From: Acidimicrobiia bacterium
Lineage (GTDB): Bacteria > Actinomycetota > Acidimicrobiia > Spongiisociales > UBA5794
Assembly (NCBI GenBank): GCA_013001485.1
Contig: JABDMN010000401.1
Location: 1 to 9,431 of the forward strand
Length of the DNA stretch: 9,431 bases
Direction of reading: 5' to 3'
In this document: positions 7,547 to 9,431 of the stretch, in pieces
Position numbering within the stretch: the stretch's first letter is position 1
Layout: each line of letters starts with the position of its first letter
Program-made: the position numbers and the translations under genes
Notes under the pieces: generated by a model
Databases searched by the model: none
What the model saw: only the letters and a program-made list of their open reading frames with translations
What the model was told of the DNA's origin: nothing

Positions 7547-7552
7547 AGGGGG
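7547..7552 (+). promoter_or_regulatory. Ribosome binding site of the Calx-beta gene
   Basis: AGGGGG lies 10 nt before the GTG at 7563 and is the only Shine-Dalgarno-like string nearby. It selects the GTG, which also gives a complete signal peptide. GGG/CCC pairing across GGATT (AGGGGGATTCCC) could partly mask it. Confidence 0.55.
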
Positions 7553-7562
7553 ATTCCCACTC

Positions 7563-9431
7563 GTGACGTACCACGACGTTCACAGCAACCTTCGACGCGC
7601 CCTGAGCCTTGCGCTCACCGTCCTGATGGTTGCCGCTGCCCTCTTCGCCGCGCCCGCGCCCTCCGCGCGCGCCCTGGCAACGTCTGCTGTCCAGTTCACA
7701 ACGACCAGCGCCACCTTCGTCGAGGACGTGGCCGGTCCGCACAACGTCACAGTCGAGCTGGTTGATGCTGCCGACGATGACTTCACCGTCGACGTGGTCG
7801 TGGTGTCCGAGACCGCTGATGGGTCTGACTACACATGGACCACGGAGACGCTGAGCTTCACCAACGGCGATCCGATTGGAACCACGAAGACGATTGACCT
7901 TTTGATCGTGGCCGACGGTGACGCCGAAGGCAACGAGACCATCACCCTCGGTTTCGACAACTTCGTGAACGGTGGAGTTGCCGGGGCCAACAACGAGTTC
8001 ACGGCAACCATCGAAGACGATGACGGCGCAGCGTTCTCGTTTGCGTTGGCCGAGGCCTCTGTAGCCGAGGCCGCCGGCTCTCTGTCGGTAGATGTGGTCT
8101 ACACCGGCCCTGATCTCCTCGCCGATCAGACCGTGACCGTTGGCGATGCGCTCAGCGGTACGGCAACGTCCGGCTCGGACTACACCGCGTTCGCCGACGA
8201 GGTCTTGACGTTCATGACAGGCACGATGTCAGGCGGCGCCCAGTCGGTGACCCTTTCCGTCACCTCGGATGGGGACGTCGAGCTGCCCGAGACTGTCGTT
8301 CTAGCTCTCTCCGCCAGCAGCGGCCCAGCGATCGGCACTCAGGGAACCACCACCATCACCATCGAGGACGACGACGTAGCCGTGGTCTCCGTCGCCGACG
8401 CATCCTCAGCCGACGAGTCCGGGACGGTTGATTTCACGGTTTCCTTGACGCCGGCTGCTGCCTACGACGTCGACTTCTCCTACACCGTCACCGAGGACAG
8501 TCCCACTGCTTCCGCCCTCTCCGGGGTTGACTTCGGCGTCGCGACACCGGCTTCACCGATCACGTTCAGCGCAGGCCAAACCAGCAAGACCATCTCGGTC
8601 CCCGTCCTCGGTGACTCGATCGACGAGGGCAATGAGACCTTCACGTTGACCTTGACCGGCGCTGTCAATGCCGACCTGGGCACTGCGGTGGCGACAGGGA
8701 CGATCACCGACGACGACACCGCCGACCTCGTGATCACAGCTCTCACCTCCAATCCTGTCGCCGAAGGCGCCTCGACCTCGTTCGACGTGTCTCTGGCCAC
8801 TGAACCCATCGGCACCGTCGATGTCGCGATCACTACGTCCGATGGGACGATGACTGTTTCGCCAAGCGCATCCCTCTCGTTCGATTCAGGAACCTGGTCA
8901 ACACCCGTCACGGTCACGCTTGGGGCAGTGGATGACTCCTCCGTCGAGGGAGATGCGGCCGAATCGGTCGACATCGACGTCACGGCTGCGGCATCAGACC
9001 TGCCGTACGTTGGCCAGACCGACTCCTTGCCGTTCACGATCACCGACAACGACACGGCGACCGTGACGTTCGTGTCTGGGGGTCCGACGGGCGGCACCGA
9101 GGGCGCAGACGTCGACATCGCGATTCGTCTCGACCTGTCCACGACGCCCACCGGCGGCTCACTTGCCTCCGATGTCACGCCGACCATCGGGTTCACCGAC
9201 GACACGACCACCGCCTCCGACTACAGCGACGCCTCTGGTTCGCTCACCTTTGCCGGCGGCTCGAGCGACGGCGCGACCGTCACCGCCTCGATCGCCCTCA
9301 CGGCCGACGGAGTAGGCGAAGTCACCGAGGCCTTTGATGTGACCCTCGACTCGGTCTCCGGGCCTGCAACGCTTGGGACCACGACGACTCATGGCATCGA
9401 GATCACTGATGTAGATGACCCGGTCGTGGAG
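7563..9431 (+). CDS. Exported Calx-beta repeat protein, N-terminal part (3' end outside window)
   Basis: The frame is open for 623 codons to the right edge without a stop. The GTG at 7563 follows a Shine-Dalgarno sequence and gives a Sec signal peptide: basic residues Arg11-Arg12, a hydrophobic core at about 13-30 and a likely cleavage after Ala37 or Ala39 (SARALA). Five Calx-beta-type repeats follow, with closing acidic motifs IEDDD at 150, IEDDD at 267, ITDDD at 381, ITDND at 493 and ITDVDD at 614, a period of 112-121 residues. Inside the units recur GSDY (87-90, 204-207) and an acidic NET/PET turn (Glu125, Glu243, Glu358). Calx-beta domains bind calcium and in bacteria are common in large surface and matrix proteins, so an adhesin or extracellular structural role is inferred. 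Repeats 4 and 5 are less canonical. C-terminal domains and anchoring are unseen. It faces away from the tRNA and is probably its own transcription unit. Confidence 0.9.
   Translation, partial: MTYHDVHSNLRRALSLALTVLMVAAALFAAPAPSARALATSAVQFTTTSATFVEDVAGPHNVTVELVDAADDDFTVDVVVVSETADGSDYTWTTETLSFTNGDPIGTTKTIDLLIVADGDAEGNETITLGFDNFVNGGVAGANNEFTATIEDDDGAAFSFALAEASVAEAAGSLSVDVVYTGPDLLADQTVTVGDALSGTATSGSDYTAFADEVLTFMTGTMSGGAQSVTLSVTSDGDVELPETVVLALSASSGPAIGTQGTTTITIEDDDVAVVSVADASSADESGTVDFTVSLTPAAAYDVDFSYTVTEDSPTASALSGVDFGVATPASPITFSAGQTSKTISVPVLGDSIDEGNETFTLTLTGAVNADLGTAVATGTITDDDTADLVITALTSNPVAEGASTSFDVSLATEPIGTVDVAITTSDGTMTVSPSASLSFDSGTWSTPVTVTLGAVDDSSVEGDAAESVDIDVTAAASDLPYVGQTDSLPFTITDNDTATVTFVSGGPTGGTEGADVDIAIRLDLSTTPTGGSLASDVTPTIGFTDDTTTASDYSDASGSLTFAGGSSDGATVTASIALTADGVGEVTEAFDVTLDSVSGPATLGTTTTHGIEITDVDDPVVE

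Larger units (their letters stand above)
7303..7562. other. 260-nt intergenic region between tRNA-Asn and the Calx-beta gene
   Basis: No credible gene lies here. It holds the tRNA promoter at its left end, the palindromes at 7357-7390, the possible structured leader at 7395-7526 and a Shine-Dalgarno sequence at its right end. A promoter for the rightward gene must lie here if it is transcribed alone, since everything to the left faces it from a convergent tRNA; no strong -35/-10 pair could be picked out. TAATAC at 7405-7410 and CATACT at 7437-7442 are only partial -10 matches. Confidence 0.6.

Noticed and set aside
7395..7562. Cyclic di-GMP class I, TPP or other known riboswitch
   Set aside because: The conserved core strings of these classes, as far as I can recall them, are not present; only generic stems remain.
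7626..7628. Alternative ATG start for the Calx-beta protein
   Set aside because: It lies inside the hydrophobic core of the signal peptide and would remove the basic N-terminal residues; it also lacks a ribosome binding site, unlike the GTG at 7563.
7404..7742. Minus-strand open frame covering the spacer and signal peptide region (112 codons)
   Set aside because: It overlaps the better-supported signal peptide and ribosome binding site on the plus strand, and its product has no recognisable feature.
8480..9211. Minus-strand open frame opposite the Calx-beta gene (243 codons)
   Set aside because: Antisense to regular Calx-beta repeats; Ser/Val-rich low-complexity product with no signal peptide or known motif.

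Overview
The window reads as chromosomal DNA from a high-GC bacterium, most likely an actinomycetote and possibly a deep-branching class such as Acidimicrobiia. This rests on the recO-uppS-glyS-dnaG order, the single-chain glycyl-tRNA synthetase, the actinobacterial-type SigA core, and several genes that seem to start without a leader. No 16S or other taxonomic marker is present, so the class is inference.

Layout. (1) Positions 2-997 hold the C-terminal 331 residues of a cadherin-like secreted protein that runs off the left edge. (2) Positions 998-1125 are a convergent intergenic region with heptanucleotide repeats (AGTCCCY). The repeats have an inverted copy inside the 3' end of the next gene, so they encode part of its C-terminus. 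(3) Positions 1126-1434 (minus) encode pterin-4a-carbinolamine dehydratase. (4) Positions 1488-7219 (plus) are a compact housekeeping block: recO, uppS (overlapping recO by 8 nt), glyS, dnaG and sigA (overlapping dnaG by 4 nt). (5) A tRNA-Asn(GUU) gene on the minus strand ends 7 nt from the sigA stop codon. (6) Positions 7303-7562 are a regulatory-looking region with a tRNA promoter, palindromes, an 11-bp long-range stem and small hairpins. (7) From 7563 to the right edge runs the first 623 codons of an exported protein with five Calx-beta-type repeats.

How the genes fit together. The central block combines recombination repair (RecO), the isoprenoid carrier for cell-wall synthesis (UppS), glycine charging (GlyS), replication priming (DnaG) and the principal sigma factor (SigA). 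Coupled dnaG-sigA recalls the macromolecular synthesis operon of other bacteria. The block is flanked on both sides by genes for large repeat-containing extracellular proteins with calcium-binding-type folds, probably adhesins or matrix proteins.

No clear new enzyme system, CRISPR array, insertion sequence or prophage was seen. The most unusual points are the heptad repeat that extends into a coding sequence, the possibly structured RNA leader before the Calx-beta gene, and the repeated -10-to-start spacing that suggests leaderless transcripts.
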